From positions 2,790,001 through 2,854,000 of the forward strand of contig OY760517.1 in NCBI GenBank assembly GCA_963663615.1: a stretch of 64,000 bases of DNA. The letters run 5' to 3'. Both the position numbers and the translations under genes were made by a program. The first letter of the stretch is position 1. Each line of letters starts with the position of its first letter. The stretch comes from G963663615 sp963663615 (GTDB taxonomy: Bacteria; Bacteroidota; Ignavibacteria; Ignavibacteriales; Melioribacteraceae). A model generated the notes under the pieces. The model saw only the letters and a list, made by a program, of their open reading frames with translations, had not been told where the DNA came from and made no database searches. Shown here in pieces: positions 53,815 to 63,573 of the stretch.

Positions 53815-54459
53815 CTACGAATTATCTCTGTTAGATTTACCGGAGTTCATTGCTTCATGAATCATATCCACAACATCATTGGAAGCAATTTCCATTTCCA
53901 GTACCTGCTTCTTAATAAGCGATACTAGATAGTTGTAAAATGTTAGTGCAATAATACCAACTGCAAGTCCGAATGCAGTAGTTAGCAAAGCTTCCCAAAT
54001 ACCACCGGCAAGGTCGCTTGGGTTTGCAGCACCCTGCAAGTCCTCAATCTTCATAAACGCGGAGATCATCCCTGTTACAGTACCCAGAAACCCTAAAAGC
54101 GGAGCAGCACCCGAAATTGTTGCAAGCAGGTTAATACCTTTTTCAAGTTTATGAACTTCCTGTTTACCTGCGTTTTCAATTGCCTCTTTTACACGTTCCT
54201 GACCAAGATGAAATTTATTGAGTCCCCTTCGTATAATATTGGCAACAGGCGATTTATTTGTTGAGCAATATTCAACCGCTCCCCTTATATCCCTTGATTT
54301 CAGATATTCATTAACCCTGCCTAACAATTCAGTAATATTAGTACCTGATTTTTTAATAACAATGTAACGATCAATGATAATAGCAACGGCTACAATTGAA
54401 GCCAAAAAAATAGGCAGCATTAACCAACCGCCTTTAAGAAGAATATTAATAAAACTCAT
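53815..54459 (-). CDS. ExbB/TolQ-family proton-channel subunit
   Basis: The 214-residue protein has three transmembrane helices (about 12-32, 110-135, 155-180) and the family block LLATISGAAPLLGFLGTVTG, with ANPSDLAGGIWEALLTTAFG before the last helix. It forms the inner-membrane motor with ExbD. It lies 30 bp after the HU/SPOR gene and abuts exbD. Confidence 0.93.
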   Translation of the reverse strand: MSFINILLKGGWLMLPIFLASIVAVAIIIDRYIVIKKSGTNITELLGRVNEYLKSRDIRGAVEYCSTNKSPVANIIRRGLNKFHLGQERVKEAIENAGKQEVHKLEKGINLLATISGAAPLLGFLGTVTGMISAFMKIEDLQGAANPSDLAGGIWEALLTTAFGLAVGIIALTFYNYLVSLIKKQVLEMEIASNDVVDMIHEAMNSGKSNRDNS

Positions 54460-54489
54460 CGTAATCCTTAAAATTTTACTACCGCAAAT

Positions 54490-56598
54490 CTATAAAAATC
54501 CTCGTGCATCCTCAACACTATTAAACGGACCAACCATAACTCTGTGCCAATAAGACTTTTTATTCTCGAGGTAAATTTTCCAAATTGAAACCTGGTTCCC
54601 TTTTCGTTCAAACCTTTTGGCTTCCTGTTCCGCACTCGATTCTTTTTTAACAGAAGAAACTTGCACATAATATTGGTTATTATACTTAAATATTAAATTC
54701 TGCACCCTTGATGCACCGGTAAAATCCTTAAAGTAGCCATCCTGCCTAACAACAGGTTTAGGTTTTGTTACTTCGGGTTGTTTTACTACCGGTTTTAGAA
54801 CAGGTTCTTCTTTTTTCTGTTCTTCAAGTTTATTTATTGTTTCATCAAGCTTTTTGTTTACTTCATCCGGGTCTTTGAACTCGGGTTTTAAACTGTTATT
54901 ATCAACAGGTTCCTTACTACTGCTATCTTTGTTTCCATTCCTTACATCATCAATTGTAATTGGTGATTTTGGAGAATTTACTTCAAAATAAAAATATGCT
55001 ACCACAGCAATTACAGCCGCAAGAAGAACAAGGATAATTAGTAGTTTATTTTTGTAAATAGGTGTATTGCCCTGTTTACGTTTCTTTTCCAATTTTTCAA
55101 CCTTTTCTTTTTTATCGTTTTTTATTTTTTTTGAGGTTGATTCATCAAAATCAAAATCTTTGTATATTTCATCCCAGGTTTTTTTGTCGAACTCACCTTC
55201 ACTACCATCATTTTCAGGATCATTCTCATCCTTTTCCTTCGGAGGAATGAATGGTTTATCATCCTTCTTATCAGATTCATCTTCTTCTGAATCAGTAAAT
55301 TCATTCTCTTCGGCAATATCCTTTATATCCTCTGCCGAAAATTCGTTATCATCCTCCTTGTCTTCATTCTCTTTATCTTCTTCCTCATCATCACCAAAAT
55401 CCCAAACATCAGCTTCTATATCAGGTAAATCCTCAAGTTCCTCATCAATTTCCTGTTTATCTTCATGGACTTCATTTTCCTGACTGGATTCCTCCTTATC
55501 ATCATCCATATCGTCAAAAGTTTTTCGCATTACATCCCATTCATCATCCTCTTCGGGTTGTTCCAAATTTTCCGTACTTTCAACTTCTTCCTCATCCTCA
55601 ACACCTTCAAAACCGGCTAATTCGGAAAATGGGTCTGCATCAAATGAGATTTCATCATCGCTCATTTCATCAGGAGAAACTGCTTCGAACCTTGAATTCT
55701 CACTATTAAGGTTACCTAAATCCTGGTATTCAACATCATCCAGACTTGAAAGTATATCGCTTTCAGTTTTTTCTACTTTTTCGTTATCCTCAGGAGTATC
55801 ATCTTCAGTTAAATCATCATCGAATGATTCAACCCGTTCAAATCTTGTTTCCTCTTCAGATTTATTTTTAGGTTTGTCGAACTCAAAATGAATGCTTATT
55901 TCTTCTTCTGCTTCAGCATCAGGAGCTTCTTCTTTAGGAGTTTCTAATTGCTCTTCAGCATCATCTAAAACTTCTTCTTCAAGAGGTTCATCTTCAACTA
56001 AATCCTCTTTCTCTTCAGTTTCGTTACTTTCCTGAAAAAATTCGGATGAATTTAGTTCTTCAAAATCAAAATCGTCAACAACCGAGGCTTCTTCCTGTGG
56101 TGTATCGGTTGTTACTTTTACCTCTGTGTTTACATCATAAGCCGACTTATTCAGATAATCATTCCATAGATCAAATTCATTCATTGGTTCGGATTCGGAA
56201 AGTATTTCAACAACACGTTCCTCAATGTTTCTACGGGCACTTTCGGAATGTACATTTTTCCCGGACTTATCCTTCTGCTGAATGTTTATATTTTTAACAC
56301 CCGGATTAAAAATACTTTCGTCAAACTCATCATCATCACCGGAGCGTTCATAATCAAGCTTGTAATAAAGAGCATCCTTATGACCTGTATATGACGGAAC
56401 AAAGGTAAGAACCTCGGGTCCGGTACCATCCTTTCCCCTGGCAAATGTAAAAATACCAAGTGTTTCAACTTTAATGGCATTATAAATCTCAAGCGATTCA
56501 GATACTTTATCAATGAAAATATCGTAGGCAAGGTCTTCTTCAGCCTTCGAAAGACCTATCATTTGTCCAATTTTCTGTTTTAAGTCATTTACAGGCAT
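54490..56598 (-). CDS. HU-like/SPOR bitopic membrane protein with acidic linker
   Basis: The 702-residue protein starts with an HU/IHF-like domain (about 1-95; LKQKIGQMIGLSKAEEDLAY, VETLGIFTFARG), similar to the HU-CCDC81 type that I recall being reported in Bacteroidota. A very acidic, low-complexity cytoplasmic linker (about 110-480) and a basic patch (KKIKNDKKEKVEKLEKKRKQ) lead into one transmembrane helix (about 518-540). A Pro/Lys periplasmic linker and a C-terminal SPOR domain (about 630-702; YYVQVSSVKKESSAEQEAKR, WHRVMVGPF) follow. SPOR binds denuded septal peptidoglycan, so the protein may tie the nucleoid or a cytoplasmic partner to the division site. Role is inference. Confidence 0.85.
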   Translation of the reverse strand: MPVNDLKQKIGQMIGLSKAEEDLAYDIFIDKVSESLEIYNAIKVETLGIFTFARGKDGTGPEVLTFVPSYTGHKDALYYKLDYERSGDDDEFDESIFNPGVKNINIQQKDKSGKNVHSESARRNIEERVVEILSESEPMNEFDLWNDYLNKSAYDVNTEVKVTTDTPQEEASVVDDFDFEELNSSEFFQESNETEEKEDLVEDEPLEEEVLDDAEEQLETPKEEAPDAEAEEEISIHFEFDKPKNKSEEETRFERVESFDDDLTEDDTPEDNEKVEKTESDILSSLDDVEYQDLGNLNSENSRFEAVSPDEMSDDEISFDADPFSELAGFEGVEDEEEVESTENLEQPEEDDEWDVMRKTFDDMDDDKEESSQENEVHEDKQEIDEELEDLPDIEADVWDFGDDEEEDKENEDKEDDNEFSAEDIKDIAEENEFTDSEEDESDKKDDKPFIPPKEKDENDPENDGSEGEFDKKTWDEIYKDFDFDESTSKKIKNDKKEKVEKLEKKRKQGNTPIYKNKLLIILVLLAAVIAVVAYFYFEVNSPKSPITIDDVRNGNKDSSSKEPVDNNSLKPEFKDPDEVNKKLDETINKLEEQKKEEPVLKPVVKQPEVTKPKPVVRQDGYFKDFTGASRVQNLIFKYNNQYYVQVSSVKKESSAEQEAKRFERKGNQVSIWKIYLENKKSYWHRVMVGPFNSVEDARGFL

Positions 56599-56668
56599 TT
56601 TGGTTTTCTTCGTAGTTTTAATTTTAATATAAAAATAATACTAAAAAATAAAAGGAGCTACTGTTTTT

Positions 56669-58252
56669 TTATAATCTAAAAGTAATAGTTCCGGCTAAAT
56701 CCATTGGTTTAAGTTTGTAACCGGAATATTTGTAATTATCATTATTCAGTAAATTGTTTATTTCAACTGATGCCTCAAGTTCACCTGAATATTTATACGA
56801 GGCTTTCATTGAAAGGTCAAGAATCATATCAAGGGAGTTTTCGCCGGTTAAATCGGTATTAACTCCATCAGCAAAATAAATTCCCGGGGAAAGCACTATT
56901 TCATCATTAAGCTGATAGCTGTAATCGGCACTACCGTAAAATGCTGGAACAAATGGTAATTGCTCACCATCTTTTGTATATCCATCATATTTTACCGTAG
57001 CGTAAAGCATTCCACCCGGACCCAAATGGAATTGTGCATCAACAAATAACTCGGTTCGGTTTACATCGTTTGTCTCAACTAAAGTAAACCTGTTTGCATT
57101 ATCCTGTATAAAATAACTGGTAGTATCATAGTTGCCAAATGTAGCACCTACCGATACCTCGAAGTAACGCGAGTATTCATAATCAACCAGTAAATCAATT
57201 ACCGAACTGCGTTTTTCGTAATACTCATCATTTATATTTAGTGAGATAAACGGATTTTCCTGTATCAGATCTGCCCTTGTTTTAACATCATCACGAGTTC
57301 CATAACCAGCCATTATACCCAGATACTCGACTGGTTTGTACATCATTTTAAGTGATGGACCAATTACAAATTCATCGAAGTATGAAGTATATAAGCCAAA
57401 CTCAATGCTATATTTAACAGAGGCAGCAACCATAATATTTGCCTCACCACTATAGAAGAAATTGCTTTTTGATTCACTGCCGTTATAATAACTAATAAAC
57501 TCGGGATTAGATTCTAAAGTAAATCCTACTGTACCCAATTTATAATCGGCATAAAAATCACCGGCAATATTGTGCTCATAATATTTTATACCATCCTGAT
57601 CACGTAATCTGTGGTAACTATAATCTGCAAAAAGCTTATAATCTAAATGTTTTGTTTTGAAATTCTCTATTCCCGTTTTCAGATCGAAAACCTGATGGTT
57701 TCTGTTAAGTTCAGGGAAACTGCTACCAAACAGTTTATATCCTTTATTATTATAATACCCAATTACACTTAACTTGCTTTCCGAAAAGTAATCATCCTTT
57801 TGCAAGTTATATTCGTTGGTAATTTTTCCGCCAATATTATAATATCCTGTATTATCATCATACTCAAGTCCGTTAACACCCCACAGATCAAGTGCTCCGT
57901 AAAGTTTGCCAAATACACCGCCAATATGTGCCTTAACGTTTGGTAAACTGTACTGACTAACAGAGAGACTTGCAACACCACTATACTCCTTGTGGGTGTG
58001 GAATATTTCAACGTCCATTACAGGGGGTTTTGAGAACTCTTCAAGCTTTACTTCCTCGGGTGAAAAATTGGGACTAAAAAACTGTTCGGAAAGAGTAGAA
58101 ACATATTCGGGACGCTCCTTTTTCAGCACCGGCATATTTACAGCCTGCACACCAGTGATCACAAATTCAGGCAGCTCAATACCCTGATTAGTATTTGTCT
58201 GCTGAGAAAACAATAAAGTAGTAGTAAATAGTAATAAGATTATTTTTTTCAT
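56669..58252 (-). CDS. Outer-membrane beta-barrel protein without plug domain
   Basis: The 527-residue protein has a signal peptide (about 1-17) and then PEFVITGVQAVNMP, a remnant resembling the start of TonB-dependent receptors. No plug domain is visible; the rest is a series of amphipathic strands ending LAGTITFRL, as in TonB-receptor-type barrels. Its start overlaps the stop of the giant TPR gene by 4 bp (ATGA) and it is followed by the HU/SPOR and ExbBD-TonB genes. It may be the outer-membrane part of that machine. Ligand unknown. Confidence 0.82.
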   Translation of the reverse strand: MKKIILLLFTTTLLFSQQTNTNQGIELPEFVITGVQAVNMPVLKKERPEYVSTLSEQFFSPNFSPEEVKLEEFSKPPVMDVEIFHTHKEYSGVASLSVSQYSLPNVKAHIGGVFGKLYGALDLWGVNGLEYDDNTGYYNIGGKITNEYNLQKDDYFSESKLSVIGYYNNKGYKLFGSSFPELNRNHQVFDLKTGIENFKTKHLDYKLFADYSYHRLRDQDGIKYYEHNIAGDFYADYKLGTVGFTLESNPEFISYYNGSESKSNFFYSGEANIMVAASVKYSIEFGLYTSYFDEFVIGPSLKMMYKPVEYLGIMAGYGTRDDVKTRADLIQENPFISLNINDEYYEKRSSVIDLLVDYEYSRYFEVSVGATFGNYDTTSYFIQDNANRFTLVETNDVNRTELFVDAQFHLGPGGMLYATVKYDGYTKDGEQLPFVPAFYGSADYSYQLNDEIVLSPGIYFADGVNTDLTGENSLDMILDLSMKASYKYSGELEASVEINNLLNNDNYKYSGYKLKPMDLAGTITFRL

Positions 58253-61221
58253 AGTTTTCTCATTTTCCGTTTTGCTTCTTTTCCCAATTCATCATTAGGG
58301 TGACGTTTAATTACTGCACGGAACATATCCCTTGCCTGTTTTTTCTGACCTGTAATTGTAAAACATTCACCTAATTTAAGCAGCGATTTTGTGTACCACT
58401 CATCATACATACCAAATACAGACCTAACCCTAACAAATGCTGTAATAGCATCATTTACCTTTTCCTGTTCCAGTAGGGTAACTCCATAGTAGTATTGAGC
58501 CATAGCACCAATATCGTCATTACGTTTGCTACCAAGCTCACCAAACATAAGTTCAGCATTACGGTAACCCTTTCTTTTCATCTCCAGGTAGCCAAGCTCA
58601 AACTTGGCTTTATCAGCGAAAAGGTTTTCGGTGTAGTAAGTAATTATATTGTTATAAGTTTCATAGCCGGCTTGCAGGTTATCGGTTTTAATAAGTGCAT
58701 TAGCCTTGTAAAACATCAATTCGGGCTGTTTTTTCGAATCAGGAATTTGCTCAAGCACAGTATCTATCAATGCAATGGTAGATTCCCATTCGCTATTTTG
58801 CTCGTAAATTTTAATAAGCTCAATTGCAGAAGACACTCCAATTTCGGCAAAAATATAATTGTTAACCACATGCCTGAAATTAAATATTGCATTCTCGGTA
58901 TTATCAAGATTTTGGGCACTCTTGCCAATCCAGTAATATGCATTTGGCACAAACTCGCTTTCAGGATATGTTGCAATCAGCTCCTTATAACCAACCTGTG
59001 CTTTTGAATACTCACCGATACTAAAATAAATATCACCCTTTTTATATAATATGTCATCACCGTATATGGAAGTAGGGTATGAAACTATAAATTTATCAAT
59101 TACCTCAACAGCTTTTTCGGGTTTGTTAATTGCCATGAAGCTGTACTGCATTCCGTTAATAGCGTCAAAAACATACCGGGTGGAAGGGTATTGCTCAAGA
59201 ATTTTCATGTAGTAAACATTCGCTGAATCATACTGTTCCTGGTTATAGTATGTATCACCAATTGAGTAAAAAACTATAGGTTTAAGACTGCTGTTAGGAT
59301 GCTGTTCGAGAAGCTCCCTGTAAGTTTTTAACGCATTTATGTAATCTGCATCCTGAAAATTTATCCAGCCTATTAAATACTTCGAATCGTCAACATAGTT
59401 TGAAGTTGGATAGCGTGAAACCAGTTCCTCGAAAATTGCAATTGCACGTTTGCTGTTCCCGGCTTTAAACATCGATTGCCCATACTGATAATATGAAAAA
59501 TCATCATTTAGCTTAAAACGGTTTTCCTTGTACACCTCGGTATAAATTTCACTTGCACGCTCAAAGTTTTTTGTACCGTAATAACTATCGGCTAACCTCT
59601 GTTTTGCATCAATATACCTGTCATCAAACCTATATTTTGAAATAAACTCGGCAAAATAATAAGCTGCATCGGCATAGTCTTTCAGGTTAAAAAGCGAATA
59701 AGCCCTGCCATAAAGTGCACTTGCACCAAGTTTTTCGTTTTCGTAATTAACCCGGGTAAAATGTTTTACTGCAAAAGTAAAATCCTTGTTTTCAAAATAA
59801 CTTTCAGCCAGATAAAAATTAACCTTATCCTTTTCAAAAGTTTTTGATTTGGAAAGCAACTCGGTAAACTTTTCTATCGCAAGGTTATATTCCTCTGAAA
59901 GATAGTAAGTAACACCAAGCCCAAGCAAGGCTCTGTAGATCACATCATCAGGTAAATCATATTCGGCAAGAGCGGTAACAAAATAATTTTCGGCACTTCT
60001 GTGATCCTTGTTATTCAAACTTATTTCACCCAGAAGGGTTAATGCTTTCCCCTTGCTCGAAATATCTTCCGAACTAAGGGATGAGATAAGGTATTGCTCT
60101 GCCTCATCAACCCTGCCATCATTATAATAGAGGACACCAATTTTAAACCGAACCAAAGGTGAAAGTTTATGGTTGCCATACTTTGCAAGGAAACGATTAT
60201 ATATTGCAAATGCGTTATTAACTTCACCATCGTATCGTTTTGCTTCGGCAGACCAATATAAAGAGTTTGCCGCAATGGAGTCATTCGGTGCTTCGGATAA
60301 AAACTTGAATATTTCGTAAGCCTTTTTATAATCCCTCAACTGGAACTTAACCCATGCCAATCCGTACCAAACTTCATGATTGTCATTATTACCCGGATCC
60401 AGCCGTAAAATTTCATTGTAAACCTTGGCAGCATTCTCGTAATCTTTTAATCTAAAGAATGAATTAGCCAATATATATCTTGTTTCGGTTTGTTTGGCTA
60501 ATGGTAGCTTTTGAATTAGGGGATCTGTAAGCTCAAGCACCGCACTATCGTAATCTTTCAGCTTAAAATAACAAATACCAATTCGTTGCTGGGCAACAGG
60601 TGCAAGTTTACTATCGCGGTAAAATGCAAGAAGCTCATCGTAATAAGTAGCAGCACTTGTATAATCTTCAATTTTTTCATAAACCGAACCTGCTGTAAAA
60701 ATTGCATGATCGCGATACTGGTTTGAATTAGCCAGTGAGATCGATTCCAGCAGATGTTCTTCAGCCTCAAAAAACATATCTTCACGGTAGTAGGCTTCAC
60801 CAATCCAGTACTTACCTGAACCAGTAAACTCCCCTTCTGAATACTCACTAATCATTTTCTGCAATACAGTTCTGCACTTGCGATAGTTCTCCAGCTCAAA
60901 ATAACATATACCCAATTGCAAAAATGCTTTTTCCCTGAATTCCGACTTTCTAAACTTTTCAATAAACTCCGAATACAATCCTGAAGCTCCATCCAGATTC
61001 ATTAAATTATATTGACACTCAGCCTTATAGAACATAGCAGAAGCCAAAATATTTTCATGTACTCCGTCTCGTTTCTCTATGTCACTTAGTAAAGCATAAG
61101 CGGAAACATAATTGCCGTTATTAAATGCTTCCATAGCTCTAAAGAGGTCGTTATCCTGCAATTGAGCAAAACTTAATCCGGTAAATAGAGAAAGTAAAAT
61201 AAAAACTAATCTTTTTTTCAT
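58249..61221 (-). CDS. Giant periplasmic TPR-repeat protein
   Basis: The 990-residue product starts at ATG 61221, which opens a signal peptide (MKKRLVFILLSLFTGLSFAQ); an upstream in-frame ATG overlaps the DUF92 gene and is not supported. Tetratricopeptide repeats fill nearly the whole chain (for example AFLQLGICYFELENYRKCRT and YDSANVYYMKILEQYPSTRY), many of the Tol-Pal-associated YbgF/CpoB type. It is probably a periplasmic scaffold. It is the first gene of the six-gene unit TPR, barrel, HU/SPOR, ExbB, ExbD, TonB. CpoB-like proteins link peptidoglycan synthesis with outer-membrane constriction; that role here is inference. Confidence 0.88.
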   Translation of the reverse strand: MKKRLVFILLSLFTGLSFAQLQDNDLFRAMEAFNNGNYVSAYALLSDIEKRDGVHENILASAMFYKAECQYNLMNLDGASGLYSEFIEKFRKSEFREKAFLQLGICYFELENYRKCRTVLQKMISEYSEGEFTGSGKYWIGEAYYREDMFFEAEEHLLESISLANSNQYRDHAIFTAGSVYEKIEDYTSAATYYDELLAFYRDSKLAPVAQQRIGICYFKLKDYDSAVLELTDPLIQKLPLAKQTETRYILANSFFRLKDYENAAKVYNEILRLDPGNNDNHEVWYGLAWVKFQLRDYKKAYEIFKFLSEAPNDSIAANSLYWSAEAKRYDGEVNNAFAIYNRFLAKYGNHKLSPLVRFKIGVLYYNDGRVDEAEQYLISSLSSEDISSKGKALTLLGEISLNNKDHRSAENYFVTALAEYDLPDDVIYRALLGLGVTYYLSEEYNLAIEKFTELLSKSKTFEKDKVNFYLAESYFENKDFTFAVKHFTRVNYENEKLGASALYGRAYSLFNLKDYADAAYYFAEFISKYRFDDRYIDAKQRLADSYYGTKNFERASEIYTEVYKENRFKLNDDFSYYQYGQSMFKAGNSKRAIAIFEELVSRYPTSNYVDDSKYLIGWINFQDADYINALKTYRELLEQHPNSSLKPIVFYSIGDTYYNQEQYDSANVYYMKILEQYPSTRYVFDAINGMQYSFMAINKPEKAVEVIDKFIVSYPTSIYGDDILYKKGDIYFSIGEYSKAQVGYKELIATYPESEFVPNAYYWIGKSAQNLDNTENAIFNFRHVVNNYIFAEIGVSSAIELIKIYEQNSEWESTIALIDTVLEQIPDSKKQPELMFYKANALIKTDNLQAGYETYNNIITYYTENLFADKAKFELGYLEMKRKGYRNAELMFGELGSKRNDDIGAMAQYYYGVTLLEQEKVNDAITAFVRVRSVFGMYDEWYTKSLLKLGECFTITGQKKQARDMFRAVIKRHPNDELGKEAKRKMRKL

Positions 61222-61222
61222 A

Positions 61223-62668
61223 TCATACTTTAATAAAACTATAAAATAACAGGAATAAAGCAGCACCGGTTAGAGATGCAATAAGATTTACAATATCGTT
61301 CCTAATCCAGCGAATACCCCGAAAGTAATCAGTAAGGTAGCCGCAATGCACAACTTTTTCTGTAATATTACCACACTGCGAACATTTATTCTGGAGCTGA
61401 ATAGTAGCTCCATACAGGCTATCAGCAAAGGAACCCAAAATTCCAAAACCTAAAATAAGAAAAATAACATCCCACTGCTCAATATTTATCCAGTTAAGTG
61501 CCGATAAAACAATAATTAAGCTACCCAAAACAGCTCCAATACTCCCGGGAAGTGAAATTCCACCCGAAATTCCCTGCTTGGCTTGCTTAAATGTTAAAAT
61601 ATTATATGTTTTTACACGCCACATAGTTCCAATTTCTGTTGACCAGGTATCAGCACAAACTGTAGCCAGGCTTGTTAAAAACGCAAAATACCACAAATCA
61701 TTTGACTCGAAGGAATTTATTATAATGATCAAAACTGCAATACCCCCGTTAGCCATAACTTGCATATAATCTCTAACACTATTTTTATCCGATACTTTAT
61801 CCTGTACCGGATTTACTTTTCGTTTAACTTTTGAGAGAATACTTGAGAACAAAAAGAATGCAACAAGCGGAATGCTCCATTTTAATCCGCCCAATCCATA
61901 AACAATAATCGCGAATGAAAGAGTTAACATTCCTCCGCTCAGTGTAAGAAATTTAAGCTCGGCAGAAAATATAAAGATAACTATTCCAGCCAGAAAACCA
62001 ATTATTGTGGCATTTTCGTTATAATTACCAAAAATGTATGTGCTAAGACAAAATAGTATAAGAAGTGGAAGTGTTTTTAGGAGTTCCCCTCTTTTATCAA
62101 GAATAATTATAGTTACAGTTAATATTACAAACCATAAGGTTCCGGGAACAACAAAGTTTCCCTTAATGCTTAACTCATAAAAAATACTGAATGGTACTAC
62201 TGTTATTAATGCAGCAATTATCGCAGGAATTGAAAGCTTTACATCACTTACATTGAACTGCTTAACCGGACTATAAATTTGCAAGATTTTGACCGTACCC
62301 AGTGCTGCTGCAAAAAGAAAGGCTACAGGAATAGTTTGTTGGACATTACCTGAAAGATTAATGATTGCAAAAAGCAAAACGTACATTGCAAGGTAATCTA
62401 AATAATATTCCACAGATTTAATAATAGCAACAAAAAACAATTTGAATACAATCAGTTCAATCAAATATATCGCAATAGCTATCCAGATTGCATATTGGGA
62501 TGGGAAAAGAGCATATATTAAACTTGCTACTGCAAATCGCACAGGAACCAGGGAACAGCAGTTTATTGCACTACCCAAAAAGGAGTTCCTCTTACGTATG
62601 GCAACAGGAATTAATACATTTATAAAAATTATTGCTAATGAGAATATTACAAGTGATAATTCAGCCAT
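61223..62668 (-). CDS. DUF92/TMEM19-family membrane protein
   Basis: The 481-residue protein has around twelve transmembrane helices. The C-terminal half matches DUF92/TMEM19: ATVCADTWSTEIGTMWRVKT, GISGGISLPGSIGAVLGSLI, FGILGSFADSLYGATIQLQN. A CSQCGNITEKVVHCGY segment with paired cysteines precedes the last helices. Plant VTE6 of this family is a phytyl-phosphate kinase. The N-terminal half resembles the polyprenol-kinase/CDP-transferase type only loosely. It may phosphorylate a prenyl alcohol or phosphate; this is inference. It ends 1 bp before the start of the giant TPR gene and may be co-transcribed with it. Confidence 0.85.
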   Translation of the reverse strand: MAELSLVIFSLAIIFINVLIPVAIRKRNSFLGSAINCCSLVPVRFAVASLIYALFPSQYAIWIAIAIYLIELIVFKLFFVAIIKSVEYYLDYLAMYVLLFAIINLSGNVQQTIPVAFLFAAALGTVKILQIYSPVKQFNVSDVKLSIPAIIAALITVVPFSIFYELSIKGNFVVPGTLWFVILTVTIIILDKRGELLKTLPLLILFCLSTYIFGNYNENATIIGFLAGIVIFIFSAELKFLTLSGGMLTLSFAIIVYGLGGLKWSIPLVAFFLFSSILSKVKRKVNPVQDKVSDKNSVRDYMQVMANGGIAVLIIIINSFESNDLWYFAFLTSLATVCADTWSTEIGTMWRVKTYNILTFKQAKQGISGGISLPGSIGAVLGSLIIVLSALNWINIEQWDVIFLILGFGILGSFADSLYGATIQLQNKCSQCGNITEKVVHCGYLTDYFRGIRWIRNDIVNLIASLTGAALFLLFYSFIKV

Positions 62669-62731
62669 CAGAAAACAATGTTTTCCTCAAATTTACAGAA
62701 TGGTGGTGAAATAGAAAAGAGGATAAAAAAA

Positions 62732-62758
62732 ATCCCCTAACGGAAACCATCAGGGGAT
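62732..62758 (-). terminator. Rho-independent terminator of the TPR gene
   Basis: ATCCCCT and AGGGGAT form a 7-bp stem. On the minus strand a run of eight T residues follows. It begins 8 bp after the stop at 62767. Confidence 0.9.
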
Positions 62759-62766
62759 AAGGAAAA

Positions 62767-63537
62767 TTAGTTTAGGTTATGCTTTAATTCGTATTCACAA
62801 AGCTTTTTATATTTTCTGTCTTTTTTAGCAATATTAAGGTTTTCAATAGCTTTTGCTTTGTCGTTCAAACCTTTGAAAGCCATACCCTTAAAGTAGTAAG
62901 GACCACCTTTAGGAATTTTTTTAAGGTTGTTAATTGCATTATCAGCAGCAACAAGAGCTTTGTTATACTGTGCAGTTTCAACATAAACTTCAGCAAGAGC
63001 AAGGAAAGCAGCATCGTATTTGAAATGATCAGTAGCCTTTACAAGGTAGTTTTCAGCTTGTTTGTAATCACCGTTGGTTTTTTCCTGCATACCAAGTTTA
63101 GTATAAGCACGAGCTATATAATTATCAGCTCTTTTTTTGTGAGATTCTTTAGCAGCACCTGCTTTGAATTTTTCAAAACTCTCAACGGCTTTAAGGTAAT
63201 CGCCATTTGCAAAATGAATACCACCTAATGCGTTAAATGCAGTAGAGAAAGAAGAATCAAGTTCAGTACATTTAATGAACGCTGCTTTGGCATCATCAAA
63301 TTTTCTTAATTTTTTGAGCACAATACCTTTCTGGTAAAATAATCTATAATCAGCAGGAGCCAATTTAATTGCAGCTTCGTAGCCATCAAGAGCACCCTGA
63401 TAGTTTCCGGCTTTACTTAATTTGTTTGCATCGTTGTAAAGTTGAGCTGCTTCCTTATTATCACTTAAAGTTTGTGCACCTGTAAATGTAACTAAGGCGA
63501 GGAAAATCAGTAAGAAAAATTTTGTTAAATGTTTCAT
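62767..63537 (-). CDS. Exported TPR-repeat protein
   Basis: The 256-residue protein has a signal peptide (about 1-21) and about five to six tetratricopeptide repeats across the mature chain (SKAGNYQGALDGYEAAIKLA, NGDYLKAVESFEKFKAGAAK). A charged C-terminal tail follows. It is a probable periplasmic scaffold of unknown partner. It lies just downstream of tRNA-Leu on the same strand and ends in its own terminator. Confidence 0.88.
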   Translation of the reverse strand: MKHLTKFFLLIFLALVTFTGAQTLSDNKEAAQLYNDANKLSKAGNYQGALDGYEAAIKLAPADYRLFYQKGIVLKKLRKFDDAKAAFIKCTELDSSFSTAFNALGGIHFANGDYLKAVESFEKFKAGAAKESHKKRADNYIARAYTKLGMQEKTNGDYKQAENYLVKATDHFKYDAAFLALAEVYVETAQYNKALVAADNAINNLKKIPKGGPYYFKGMAFKGLNDKAKAIENLNIAKKDRKYKKLCEYELKHNLN

Positions 63538-63573
63538 TCTACTTCCCGGTTATTTTTGTTTGAATACAATGAG

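Noticed and set aside
55067..55483. Serine-rich open frame on the plus strand
   Set aside because: It lies opposite the Glu/Asp-rich linker of the HU/SPOR gene; GAA/GAT codons read as TTC/ATC/TCN on the other strand, which explains its length and composition.
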